DNA of 25,235 bases from Prevotellaceae bacterium UBA4372. Lineage in GTDB: Bacteria > Bacteroidota > Bacteroidia > Bacteroidales > Bacteroidaceae. The notes beneath the pieces were generated by a model. The model worked only from the letters and a program-made list of their open reading frames with translations, was not told the DNA's origin and ran no database searches. Of this stretch, positions 1 to 8,409 are shown piece after piece (position 1 is the first letter of the stretch; the number at the start of each line of letters is the position of its first letter). Made by a program: the position numbers and the translations under genes. Location of the stretch: the NCBI GenBank assembly GCA_002391275.1, contig DGSC01000002.1, forward strand, positions 1 to 25,235, given 5' to 3'.

Positions 1-271
1 CCAAGGCCATGGAATAATCAAAACTCTTGGGCGCGTGCCCTGTTTTCCTTATGTGCAGATGCCAATTTAAATGAATGAAAAGGGCTTGTCGGATATAGTT
101 GACGGTTGCAGTTCGCCGGCCATCTGGCCGCAAAAGGCAGGCAGAGGGTTGTCTGGTGACGGAGGCAATCATCAATGCTATGTTGCATGATTTGGAATGG
201 CTACAATGATGTTTAGTGGAAGTTATTAAAGAAAAAATCAGATTTGTGTGGCGTAAGTTGCAAATTATGAT
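1..271. other. No gene recognised at left edge
   Basis: I found no convincing coding region here. Two short plus-strand frames are open from the edge (stops near 65-80) and could be the tail of a gene outside the window, but they are too short to judge. A small GC-rich hairpin (CGGCC, loop ATCT, GGCCG) lies at 117-130 with no T-tract after it, so it is not a clear terminator. Confidence 0.4.
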
Positions 272-280
272 TACCTTTGC
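272..280 (+). promoter_or_regulatory. Bacteroidetes -7 promoter box, nearly leaderless
   Basis: TACCTTTGC matches the Bacteroidetes housekeeping -7 consensus TAnnTTTG(C). No good -33 TTTG sits 19-21 bp upstream; the nearest TTTG is at 243-246, 25 bp away. Transcription would start near 284-287, only a few bases before the ATG at 289, so the message would have almost no leader. Confidence 0.6.
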
Positions 281-288
281 AGCCGTTT

Positions 289-1563
289 ATGAAACGCAAG
301 TTTATCATATCTGTTTTCGCGTGGCTGTTAGCCATGCCTTTGTGCTTGTTTGCTCAAGTGCCTTCCGTCGTCGACAAGTCTGACGTAGCTGCATCGTCGC
401 CCAACCTTGAAAGACCTGAGCAGGCGATTGTCGACAGCAACTTTGTTGTGAGCCTTCTTACCTGTTCGCCGGGTCAGGAACTATACGAGCTTTATGGCCA
501 TACCGCTTTGCGCGTCTGCAACCAAGCCTACGGCCTCGATGAAGTGTTCAACTATGGAGCCTTCAGCTTCGAGCAGCCCCATTTCGTGGCTCGGTTCGTG
601 CTTGGGCGTTGCGATTATATGGTGGTATCGCAGTCGTTGCAGTCGTTCCTCTACGAATATGCTCGCCGGGGTTCATCGGTCACAGAGCAGGTGCTCAACC
701 TCTTGCCCGTAGAGGCTCAAGAGCTCTCCCTTGCGCTATTGGAGAATATCAAGCCTCAGAACTGTGTGTACCGCTATAACATCTTCCGCAATAACTGCAC
801 TATCAAGGCCCGTGATATGATAGAAGCCCATGTGCGTGGTGAAGTGCGATATCCGGCATACGCCAGCCGCAACACCTTCCGCACCATCCTGCATGAATAT
901 ACAAGGGGGCATGAATGGGCCCGAGAAGGCAATGATTTTTTGCTTGGTGCCAGCGTTGACACGGCTATTTATGAGCGCGACGAGATGTTTGCACCAGAAT
1001 ACATGATGCATTATGCCGACAGTGCTTTCATTGATGCCGGCCCCTATGGCATGCGTCCGTTAGTGTCTGCCACCAATATCTTGCTGCCGACCGACCCGGA
1101 TCGTGCCGCTGCTGAAGCCGATAAACTTCCGTCCATACCTTTCTCGCCACGTGCGATGGGGTGGGGATTGCTCCTGCTGGGATTGCTCATAGCATGCTAC
1201 GAGGTCGTTCGTAGCCGCCTGATGTGGCCTGTTGATGCTGTGCTGATGACCTTGCAAGGCATCGTTGGGGTGCTGTTGGTGTTCATGGCTTTGCTGTCCG
1301 AGCACCCGGGGGTAGGGTCAAATTGGCAGGTGTGGGTGTTCAATCCCTTGCCGCTGTTTTTCCTTCCCTTTGTGGTGAAAGCTGATATAAAACGGGAACG
1401 CTCTGTCTATCATGCTTTTGCCTGCGTGTGGCTGCTCTCGTTCGTTGTCCTTAATGGCCTGTTTCCTCAACATTTTAGCAGTATGATGCTACCTTTGGCA
1501 CTGCTTTTGCTGAGTCGTGCAGTGGTGCATTTGCTTGTCTACAAAAGGTGGAGCAGCGTTTAA
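289..1563 (+). CDS. DUF4105 (Lnb N-terminal-like) membrane protein
   Basis: The product is a 424-residue envelope protein of the DUF4105 family, whose function is not settled. The sequence shows an N-terminal signal segment (about 4-22, ending FAQ), a conserved block LLTCSPGQELYELYGHTALR (residues 57-75) with the family's Gly-His at 70-71, and a second block around NIFRNNCT with Asn-Asn-Cys at 168-170. His71 and Cys170 are the residues one would suspect if the domain is a papain-like hydrolase, which is inference. The C-terminal third carries about five hydrophobic helices (roughly 290-306, 318-338, 348-364, 376-393, 398-417). I chose the ATG at 289; an upstream TTG at 277 overlaps the promoter box. 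The gene ends inside the start of the next one, so the two are probably cotranscribed. Confidence 0.8.
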   Translation: MKRKFIISVFAWLLAMPLCLFAQVPSVVDKSDVAASSPNLERPEQAIVDSNFVVSLLTCSPGQELYELYGHTALRVCNQAYGLDEVFNYGAFSFEQPHFVARFVLGRCDYMVVSQSLQSFLYEYARRGSSVTEQVLNLLPVEAQELSLALLENIKPQNCVYRYNIFRNNCTIKARDMIEAHVRGEVRYPAYASRNTFRTILHEYTRGHEWAREGNDFLLGASVDTAIYERDEMFAPEYMMHYADSAFIDAGPYGMRPLVSATNILLPTDPDRAAAEADKLPSIPFSPRAMGWGLLLLGLLIACYEVVRSRLMWPVDAVLMTLQGIVGVLLVFMALLSEHPGVGSNWQVWVFNPLPLFFLPFVVKADIKRERSVYHAFACVWLLSFVVLNGLFPQHFSSMMLPLALLLLSRAVVHLLVYKRWSSV

Positions 1564-3143
1564 CCCGATTATCCATAGATTTTATCATACGTAATATCAA
1601 CTCTTATTCAACCATATCTAAGACCCGTTTGCTCACATCTCTTGTGGCGCTGATGGCGATAGTCAGTGTCGAGGCTCAAACCTCGGCCAAGGTTCCGCGT
1701 CTGGTCGTCAATATTCTTATAGACCAGCTTCGAACCGACTATCTTGAGATGTTTGCATCCGATTATGGCGACGAGGGCTGGCAACGCTTGATGACTGAAG
1801 GCCGTTTCTATACAGACGTGCAACAACCATTCAGCTTTGCCGACCGGGCTTCCGCTACGGCAACTCTTTCTACTGGTGCTGTTCCTCGTCAACATGGTAT
1901 TCCCGCTCAACGATGGCTCTCACGTCAAACGCTGCAGCCTGTCTTTTGCGTTGATGACCGACGTTACTCAGGCCTTGAGACGAGCGAGGCCACATCGGCC
2001 AACTATCTGAAGACGTCGACTGTCACGGATGAACTAAAACGTGCTTCAAGGCAAAAAGCGTTAGTCTATGGGATAGCGCCTGAACGCGATATGGCCGTGC
2101 TGATGACTGGGCACAGCGCAGATGCAGTGCTCTGGCTCAATGATGATACCGGGCAATGGTGTGGTACGTCATACTATGGTCAATTGCCCTCATGGGTGAC
2201 GTCGTCTCAAGGTAATCAGAGAAGTGGCTCAGCTCTTGTTAAAGATGCTTGGGAGCCTATAGACGGTCTCTCCCAGGCTTTTAAACATAAGTTTGTGGGC
2301 AATGCTCGCTTTCGTCAGTTTAAGACCTCTGCCAAGATAAATGAAGAGGTCCTCCAGGTGGCAACTCAATGTATGAGTGCGACTCGCTTAGGCGAAGATG
2401 ACACCCCGGACATGCTTATATTGGGCCTGTATGCAGGCACCTATGAGAGCGCCGAAGCCGGTGAGCATCTGATGGAGCTGCGCGATACTTATGTACGGTT
2501 AGACCGTGTGCTGGCTTCGCTTATCGGAGAGGTGACCCGACGTTACGGTCTTGAGAACGTCGTATTGACGGTAACATCGACTTGCTACGATGGCGCCCTA
2601 TATCAGCCTACTTTGCAAGCAGGGACATTCAATATGGAGCGTGCCTCCATGCTCTTGAACATGTATCTTTCGGCAAAATACGGGCAGGCACAATATGTGG
2701 AAGCTACGTACGAAAACGAGATATACATCGATCATAAGGTTGTGGAGCAACGCCAGCAACGTCTCGGCGATATTCAGGCAGAATGCGAAGTGTTGTTGGC
2801 TCAGATGGAGGGTGTGAGTGAGGTCTATAGCCAACGTTCAATGACTATCGGTTATGCCTCACCTACAGTTGCTCGTGTCAGAAATGGATGGGCTTCTGGT
2901 CGCTCCGGTGATATTGTCATTGAATTGAACGCTGGATGGAAACTCGTAACTCAGCAGAATCGGGAAATAATAAATAAAGGACAGGCCTATGTAGAATATC
3001 CACTGTTTGTGCTCGGGAACGATGTAAGAGCACAACGGATTAATGGCCCTGTGAGTTCTACTGCCTTGGCACCGACATTGGCTCGATGCCTTAGGATACG
3101 TGCCCCTAATGCCAGCACGGTTGCCCCACTTCAATTAAAATGA
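1548..3143 (+). CDS. Alkaline phosphatase superfamily protein, probably exported, metal site incomplete
   Basis: The 531-residue product resembles the type I phosphodiesterase/alkaline phosphatase families common in Bacteroidetes. Visible are an export signal (hydrophobic about 28-40, ending VEAQ), an early metal-ligand strand VVNILIDQLR with Asp59, and the nucleophile region DRASATATLSTG (99-110) followed by HGI. The late Asp-His-Gly metal-ligand motif of active members is not seen; the matching strand reads VVLTVTSTCYDG (338-349). The mid-protein block LYAGTYES also lacks the usual Asp/His ligands. It may therefore be a non-catalytic homologue. The only good start is GTG at 1548, which overlaps the previous gene by 16 bp; no ATG lies before the signal sequence, so the start is uncertain. 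secA follows after 69 bp. Confidence 0.72.
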   Translation: MEQRLTRLSIDFIIRNINSYSTISKTRLLTSLVALMAIVSVEAQTSAKVPRLVVNILIDQLRTDYLEMFASDYGDEGWQRLMTEGRFYTDVQQPFSFADRASATATLSTGAVPRQHGIPAQRWLSRQTLQPVFCVDDRRYSGLETSEATSANYLKTSTVTDELKRASRQKALVYGIAPERDMAVLMTGHSADAVLWLNDDTGQWCGTSYYGQLPSWVTSSQGNQRSGSALVKDAWEPIDGLSQAFKHKFVGNARFRQFKTSAKINEEVLQVATQCMSATRLGEDDTPDMLILGLYAGTYESAEAGEHLMELRDTYVRLDRVLASLIGEVTRRYGLENVVLTVTSTCYDGALYQPTLQAGTFNMERASMLLNMYLSAKYGQAQYVEATYENEIYIDHKVVEQRQQRLGDIQAECEVLLAQMEGVSEVYSQRSMTIGYASPTVARVRNGWASGRSGDIVIELNAGWKLVTQQNREIINKGQAYVEYPLFVLGNDVRAQRINGPVSSTALAPTLARCLRIRAPNASTVAPLQLK

Positions 3144-3154
3144 GTTCAGTGAAC

Positions 3155-3185
3155 TTGCTTAAACATTTACAACCTATTATATTTA
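3155..3185 (+). promoter_or_regulatory. Candidate secA promoter
   Basis: TTG at 3155-3157 is followed after 20 bp by TATATTTA (3178-3185), which matches the Bacteroidetes TAnnTTTG box at all but the last base. It would start transcription near 3190 and give secA its own leader of about 20 nt. The match is imperfect, so read-through from the two upstream genes may be the main source. Confidence 0.4.
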
Positions 3186-3212
3186 TTCGCAAATAGAAAC
3201 ACAATTGATAAT

Positions 3213-6200
3213 ATGGATTTTATAAAACTAATGCGTAAGCTCTTTGGCAACAAGAGTGACCGCGACATGAAAGCTATCCAGCCACTGGTGAACGAGGTGC
3301 TGAAGGTGTATCCTGAGATTCAAGCGCTGTCTAATGATGAGCTTCGCGCGCGTACAAAAGAATTACAAGCGCGCATACGCGAGGCGGGTATGCCCCTGCG
3401 CAACCAAATCGATGAGCTAAAGGCTAAGATAGAGCAGACGCCTATCGAAGATCGAAAACCTATTTTTGAGAAAATCGATAAGCTGGAAAAAGATCAGCTT
3501 GAAGTCTTCGAAAAAGTGCTCGATGAGATTCGTCCCATTGCTTTTGCCATTGTTAAATCAACGGCAGAGCGTTTTACGAACAATGAGAATATCGAAGTTA
3601 CGGCTACCGATTTCGACCGTGAGTTGGCCGCACGACACGACTTCGTGGACATAGAAGGCGACAAAGCTATATACCATAACCATTGGGTAGCAGGTGGAAA
3701 CGAGACCGTATGGAACATGATTCATTACGATGTTCAGCTCTTCGGTGGTACGGTCCTGCACCAAGGTAAGATAGCCGAAATGGCTACAGGTGAAGGTAAA
3801 ACCTTGGTAGCTACGCTTCCTGTGTTCCTTAATGCATTGACAGGTAACGGCGTTCATGTCGTAACCGTCAATGATTATCTCGCCAAGCGTGACTCTGAGT
3901 GGATGGGACCGCTCTATATGTTCCATGGGCTGAGTGTCGATTGTATCGACAAGCATCAGCCTAACAGCGAGGCTCGTCGTAAGGCTTATCAGGCAGATAT
4001 TACTTTCGGAACCAATAATGAGTTCGGTTTTGACTATCTGCGTGACAATATGGCCACATCGCCTGAGGACCTTGTGCAACGTATGCATAACTATGCAATC
4101 GTGGATGAGGTTGACTCTGTGCTTATTGATGATGCCCGTACACCTCTGATTATTAGTGGCCCGGTGCCAAAGGGCGATGATCAGATGTTTGAAGAGTATC
4201 AGCCTTTGGTTGAGAAACTTGTGGGCGTTCAACGCCAGTTGGCTACGCAGTATCTGGCTGATGCTAAGAAACTCATTTCTGAGGGACAGGCTGAAAACGA
4301 TAAAGAGAAAACGGAGGCCGGCTTCCTCTCGTTGTTCCGCTCCTACAAGGCTCTGCCTAAGAACAAACCGCTTATTAAATATCTCTCCGAGCCCGGCATA
4401 AAGAGTGGAATGCTGGCTACAGAGGAAATCTACATGGAGAATAACAATAAGCGGATGCCTGAGGCTGTGGAACCTCTCTACTTTGTCATTGATGAAAAGC
4501 TTAACAGTGCTGATCTCACAGATAAAGGTAATGCTTGGTTGGCCGGACAAGTCAATGATGACAACCTTTTCATCTTGCCGGACATTGCCAGCCAGATGTC
4601 GGAACTCGAAGGCGATAAGACGCTTTCGGATGAAGAACGTGTACAGAAGAAAGATCAGATGTACAGCGACTATGCCATCAAGAGCGAACGTGTTCACACG
4701 ATTCAGCAACTCCTGAAGGCTTATGCCATGTTCAATCTTAACGAGGAATATATCATTGTCGACGGAGAGGTTAAAATCGTAGACGAGCAGACAGGCCGTG
4801 TCATGGAAGGTCGCCGTTGGAGCGATGGCCTTCATCAGGCTGTGGAGGCCAAGGAGCATGTGAAGGTTCAGGCAGCTACGCAAACCTTTGCCACCATCAC
4901 TTTGCAGAACTACTTCCGTATGTATCATAAACTGGCCGGTATGACGGGAACTGCTGTTACAGAGGCTGGCGAGTTCTGGGACATATACAAATTGGATGTC
5001 GTAGAGATTCCTACCAACCGTCCTGTAATACGTGAGGATTTGAACGACCGTGTTTACAAAACGCAGCGCGAAAAGTACAATGCCGTTATTGCCGAGGTTG
5101 AGAAAATGCGCAATAGCGGACGTCCGACTCTTGTTGGTACGACCTCTGTTGAGATTTCTGAGCTTCTATCGCGTATGCTCTCGCTTCGTAAGATTCCTCA
5201 TCAGGTGTTGAACGCTAAGCTCCATCAGAAGGAAGCCGACATTGTGGCCTTGGCTGGTCAGTCAACTAACGGCCTGGGAGCTGTCACTATCGCGACTAAT
5301 ATGGCCGGTCGTGGTACCGACATCAAGCTGTCTCCTGAGGTGAAAGCTGCAGGAGGTTTGGCAATTATTGGTACCGAGCGGCATGAAAGCCGTCGCGTTG
5401 ACCGCCAGTTGCGTGGCCGTTCAGGACGTCAAGGCGACCCCGGTAGCTCTGTGTTCTTTGTTTCGTTGGAAGATAAACTGATGCGCCTCTTTGCCAGCGA
5501 ACGCATCGCCAAGGTCATGGATCGACTTGGCTTTGAGGATGGCGAGATGATTGAGCATCCTATGATTAATAGCTCAATAGAACGTGCTCAGAAAAAGGTT
5601 GAGGAGAATCATTTCGGCGTGCGTAAACGCCTGCTCGAGTATGACGACGTGATGAACAAACAACGTACCGTCGTTTACGAGAAACGGCGTCATGCTCTCA
5701 TGGGCGAGCGTCTTGGTATGGATATTGCAGATATGCTCTACGACCGCGTATGTAGCATTATTGAGAATTGTGCCGACATAGAGCAGATGAAGGAGCAGTT
5801 CATCAGCCTCTTTGCAATGGAGGTTCCCTTCACAGAAAGTGAGCTGATAAATATGAAACGTCCAGAGCTTGAAGAAAAGGCCTATCAGGCTGTGCTCGCA
5901 CGTTTCCAACAAAAAACAAATCTTATCGCATCAGATGCCTTTAAGGTGTTCAGGCCAATTTATGAAGGACCTAATGGTCAGGAGTGGAAAGATCGTCCCG
6001 TGATGGTGCCCATCCTCGATGGCCGCCGCGTATATAATATTGGTGGAGTATCGCTGCAGCAGACTTGTGAAACCGAAGGACGAGCCATTGTCACAGCTTT
6101 CGAGAAGGCCATCATGCTGCATGTCATTGACGAAGCCTGGAAGGAAAACCTGCGTGAGCTGGACGAACTGAAGCACTCTGTGCAGAATGCCAGCTATGAG

Positions 6201-6647
6201 CAAAAGGATCCGCTCCTCATTTTCAAGCTTGAGAGCGTGCAGCTTTTCGATAAGATGGTAAATAAGATTAACAACCAGACTATCAGTATTCTCATGCGTG
6301 GACAGGTGCCTGAGCAACAGGTTGAGGCTCCCGACGATGCCGCTCAACGCCGTGCAGAGTATGAAGCCCAGCGCCGTGCCCGTGCGGCAGCAGCTCAACG
6401 AGCCCAATACACTACGAGCCGTGCCGATTCAGGTACGACACCAGCGCCCAACTATGGACGTCCTGAATATGCCGGGGCTGATCCTGCTAAACTTAATGAC
6501 CCGGCGCAACAGGCAGCTGCCGCGCAGGATACGCGTGCTCAGCAACCTCGCACGCCATTCACGGCCGAGAAAGTTCCGGGTCGTAACGATCCTTGTCCTT
6601 GCGGCAGTGGAAAGAAATTCAAGAATTGTCATGGACGTAACCTTTGA
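3213..6647 (+). CDS. secA: Protein translocase ATPase SecA
   Basis: SecA is the cytoplasmic motor that drives unfolded preproteins through SecYEG. All core motifs are present: Walker A in MATGEGKT (190-197), Walker B in DEVDSVLIDD (from 298), the second helicase domain with ATNMAGRGTDIKL (from 694) and RQLRGRSGRQGDPG, and a C-terminal zinc finger CPCGSGKKFKNCHGRNL with Cys1128, Cys1130, Cys1139 and His1140. At 1144 residues it is far longer than E. coli SecA (901). Extra material is visible as a charged, coiled-coil-like stretch at about 58-110, an insertion in the preprotein-binding region at about 333-404, and an Arg/Ala/Gln-rich linker at about 1035-1125 before the zinc finger. The ATG at 3213 gives the normal N-terminus. 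A strong terminator follows 22 bp after the stop. Confidence 0.98.
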   Translation: MDFIKLMRKLFGNKSDRDMKAIQPLVNEVLKVYPEIQALSNDELRARTKELQARIREAGMPLRNQIDELKAKIEQTPIEDRKPIFEKIDKLEKDQLEVFEKVLDEIRPIAFAIVKSTAERFTNNENIEVTATDFDRELAARHDFVDIEGDKAIYHNHWVAGGNETVWNMIHYDVQLFGGTVLHQGKIAEMATGEGKTLVATLPVFLNALTGNGVHVVTVNDYLAKRDSEWMGPLYMFHGLSVDCIDKHQPNSEARRKAYQADITFGTNNEFGFDYLRDNMATSPEDLVQRMHNYAIVDEVDSVLIDDARTPLIISGPVPKGDDQMFEEYQPLVEKLVGVQRQLATQYLADAKKLISEGQAENDKEKTEAGFLSLFRSYKALPKNKPLIKYLSEPGIKSGMLATEEIYMENNNKRMPEAVEPLYFVIDEKLNSADLTDKGNAWLAGQVNDDNLFILPDIASQMSELEGDKTLSDEERVQKKDQMYSDYAIKSERVHTIQQLLKAYAMFNLNEEYIIVDGEVKIVDEQTGRVMEGRRWSDGLHQAVEAKEHVKVQAATQTFATITLQNYFRMYHKLAGMTGTAVTEAGEFWDIYKLDVVEIPTNRPVIREDLNDRVYKTQREKYNAVIAEVEKMRNSGRPTLVGTTSVEISELLSRMLSLRKIPHQVLNAKLHQKEADIVALAGQSTNGLGAVTIATNMAGRGTDIKLSPEVKAAGGLAIIGTERHESRRVDRQLRGRSGRQGDPGSSVFFVSLEDKLMRLFASERIAKVMDRLGFEDGEMIEHPMINSSIERAQKKVEENHFGVRKRLLEYDDVMNKQRTVVYEKRRHALMGERLGMDIADMLYDRVCSIIENCADIEQMKEQFISLFAMEVPFTESELINMKRPELEEKAYQAVLARFQQKTNLIASDAFKVFRPIYEGPNGQEWKDRPVMVPILDGRRVYNIGGVSLQQTCETEGRAIVTAFEKAIMLHVIDEAWKENLRELDELKHSVQNASYEQKDPLLIFKLESVQLFDKMVNKINNQTISILMRGQVPEQQVEAPDDAAQRRAEYEAQRRARAAAAQRAQYTTSRADSGTTPAPNYGRPEYAGADPAKLNDPAQQAAAAQDTRAQQPRTPFTAEKVPGRNDPCPCGSGKKFKNCHGRNL

Positions 6648-6669
6648 CACAACTTAATAATATGAAAAA

Positions 6670-6705
6670 AGCCCTCGTAGCAATCAAGCTGCGAGGGCTT
6701 TTTTT
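6670..6705. terminator. Bidirectional intrinsic terminator
   Basis: A 12-bp stem (6670-6681 with 6688-6699, one T-G wobble) encloses the loop AATCAA. On the plus strand it runs into seven T (6699-6705) and ends secA. On the minus strand the A-run at 6664-6670 supplies the T-tract, so it also serves the convergent lipoprotein unit ending at 6786. Confidence 0.92.
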
Positions 6706-6785
6706 ATATATCCTTCAAGTTCTTGGCAAGCCATGCGGCACAGCCGAGCTGAGACCTGCTGAACTTAAGTCTTTTCTATTTCTTT

Positions 6786-7037
6786 TTACAGGTCCTGACG
6801 AAAGCGTGATGGCGGTGGTCCGTAGAGAACCCGCTTCTGAGATGAATCGTCAGGGCGAACTATCGGCTTTGCATTTTGCCGTGCTCTGCGTATGCTATCG
6901 ATTCTGGCGGCTTCTTCTGCAAGAGCTGCTTCTTCAGCTTTTTGAATCGTTTTTTTTGTTGAGCGGCAACTGCCAAACCCAAGCATTACGAGAAGCGTGG
7001 AGAGGATAGCTGTAGTGAGGCGTGAGATGTGTTGCAT
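6786..7037 (-). CDS. Small lipoprotein with LYGPPP tail, radical SAM-linked
   Basis: This 83-residue protein has a lipoprotein signal: a hydrophobic segment (about 7-21) ending at GFGSC, with the lipidated Cys at 24. After RSTKK comes a charged Ala/Glu/Arg helix (about 30-56) and then a short C-terminal tail with LYGPPP at 71-76. The related LYGPLP string occurs in the other small lipoprotein of the unit, on the far side of the radical SAM gene. The gene begins 55 bp after the radical SAM stop on the same strand with no terminator between, so I place it in the same operon. It may be a second substrate or partner of the enzyme; that role is inference. The ATG at 7037 puts the signal sequence at the N-terminus. 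Confidence 0.72.
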   Translation of the reverse strand: MQHISRLTTAILSTLLVMLGFGSCRSTKKTIQKAEEAALAEEAARIDSIRRARQNAKPIVRPDDSSQKRVLYGPPPSRFRQDL

Positions 7038-7092
7038 GACGGTTTAGTTTAGAGTTGGTGGGAGAAGGTATGAGTTTATAGTCGTGGCGAGT

Positions 7093-8163
7093 TCAGAGAG
7101 GGGCGGTTTCTTGTAGCCGCTTTATGTGGCAGAGGATGGTGCGGCCTTCGTTGTCACGCAGGTGCATTCCGTTGCCCCTGCAATAACGCCAATGCCGGCA
7201 ATCGGCACAGTCGCCTGTACGTCTCCATGCAAAGGTGCGGTGAGGCTGATAGCGATGTTCCCAGACATCCATGAAATCGTCTTCGTAGATGTTGCCTTGA
7301 TTGTAATCCGAGCGTATGCTTGCGCAGGCTGCTATGGCGCCGTCTGCCATGACCGAGCCTACGGTGATGCCAGCTTGACAATGGAAAAAGTGGTCTCGAA
7401 CTTCCGCTTCGTACTCGCCCAGATAACCTTCGCATCCATAACTTGCCTTGATGAGGCCTTGTTTGCGTGTTTGTTTGATAAACTCAAAGACGCCACGGAA
7501 TTCCTCGCCTGTGAGGCGCATGTCTGGGTCGTTCTTGGCGCGTCCCATGGGGAAGATGGTATATATGCGCCATTCGGCTACGCCTTTGTCAATGAGGAAG
7601 TCGCGAATCGCTGGCAGTTCGCTATAGTTCCGGCGGTTTACGCATGTCACGCAGTCGAAACGCAGCGGCGAATTCACCAACAGATCAATAGCCTGTGACG
7701 TCATGCGGAACGAATCCTTATGTCCTCGCAGCCAATTGTGGTTAGCCTCGAGCCCGTCGAGGCTCAGGGCTACGGTATGCATTCCTGCTTTGCGCAATGA
7801 GGCGAAACGCTCGGGGGTAAGGTAGAGCCCGTTCGTCACTAATCCCCAGGGAAAGCCTCTGCGGTAGATTTCCGAGCAGATATCTTCCAGGTCGTCGCGA
7901 ACGAGCGGTTCGCCACCAGTGAGAATGACAAAGACCTCGTGTGGATTGCACCTCTTGGCTATGCTGTCAAGCACGCGCAGGAAATCCTCACCGGGCATAT
8001 CCTCGACGCCGGCTACGCGTTTGCAATCGCTGCCGCAATGCCTGCAATGAACATTACATCGCAGAGTGCATTCCCAGAACAATTGTCGCAGCGGATGTTC
8101 CCGCTCAATGTTCCTATAGAGCTGGTGGGCTAGCTCCTGGCCTATGCGTTTACGGATGCTCAT
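7093..8163 (-). CDS. Radical SAM/SPASM enzyme, rSAM/lipoprotein system
   Basis: The 356-residue product is a radical SAM enzyme, which uses a [4Fe-4S] cluster and S-adenosylmethionine to start radical chemistry. The cluster motif is CNVHCRHC (Cys36, Cys40, Cys43), and the SAM-binding GGEP is at 83-86. A C-terminal SPASM-type cysteine set (Cys244, 262, 280, 319, 322, 328, 345, with CADCRHWRYC at 319-328 and GNGMHLRD after it) would bind auxiliary clusters, as in enzymes that modify peptides. As I recall, NCBI families name a Bacteroidetes 'rSAM/lipoprotein system' in which such an enzyme sits beside a small lipoprotein, and this arrangement fits. Its ATG overlaps the end of the upstream lipoprotein gene by 14 bp, suggesting coupled translation. 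Substrate and reaction are unknown. Confidence 0.9.
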   Translation of the reverse strand: MSIRKRIGQELAHQLYRNIEREHPLRQLFWECTLRCNVHCRHCGSDCKRVAGVEDMPGEDFLRVLDSIAKRCNPHEVFVILTGGEPLVRDDLEDICSEIYRRGFPWGLVTNGLYLTPERFASLRKAGMHTVALSLDGLEANHNWLRGHKDSFRMTSQAIDLLVNSPLRFDCVTCVNRRNYSELPAIRDFLIDKGVAEWRIYTIFPMGRAKNDPDMRLTGEEFRGVFEFIKQTRKQGLIKASYGCEGYLGEYEAEVRDHFFHCQAGITVGSVMADGAIAACASIRSDYNQGNIYEDDFMDVWEHRYQPHRTFAWRRTGDCADCRHWRYCRGNGMHLRDNEGRTILCHIKRLQETAPL

Positions 8164-8383
8164 TAGTCATTTCGTTTTCGTTGGCTATGTCCTGATTATC
8201 GTCTGCAATGCACGCTCCACGGAAAGGTTGGGACGTGGTGTCTGAAACGATGCTGTCCACAGGCAGAGGACCATAAAGCAAAGGCGTGCCATAGAGGTCA
8301 GGTTCCTCCACGGTGCATGCAGCAAACCCTATTGCCGTTAGCGCCCCTGCCAAGATCTTTCGTGTGATTTTATGCACTGACAT
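8150..8383 (-). CDS. Small lipoprotein of rSAM/lipoprotein system
   Basis: This 77-residue protein begins MSVHKITRKI and has a lipoprotein signal ending AIGFAAC, with the lipidated Cys at 23. Just after it comes DLYGTPLLYGPLP (29-41), a doubled LYG-Pro motif, then an acidic tail with one further Cys at 58. It is the first gene of the unit and overlaps the radical SAM gene, so it is the natural candidate for that enzyme's substrate, though modification is not shown. I chose the ATG at 8383; an in-frame TTG at 8413 lies within the promoter box and upstream of the likely transcription start. The protein is so short that most of the mature form is the LYG-Pro segment plus a flexible tail. Confidence 0.75.
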   Translation of the reverse strand: MSVHKITRKILAGALTAIGFAACTVEEPDLYGTPLLYGPLPVDSIVSDTTSQPFRGACIADDNQDIANENEMTNEHP

Positions 8384-8409
8384 AGAATCTGTGTATTGGT
8401 TTTCTGTAG

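Noticed and set aside
117..130. Terminator hairpin near the left edge
   Set aside because: Only a 5-bp stem, with no T-run on either side.
3558..4928. 456-codon open frame on the minus strand inside secA
   Set aside because: It lies wholly antisense to a textbook secA, has no family motifs, and reads as a shadow of secA codons.
6644..7009. 121-codon frame starting at the secA stop
   Set aside because: It reads through the secA terminator hairpin and across the antisense lipoprotein gene.
7126..7698. 190-codon plus-strand frame over the radical SAM gene
   Set aside because: Antisense to a gene with all expected cysteine motifs; its composition mirrors the real gene and it has no recognisable domain.
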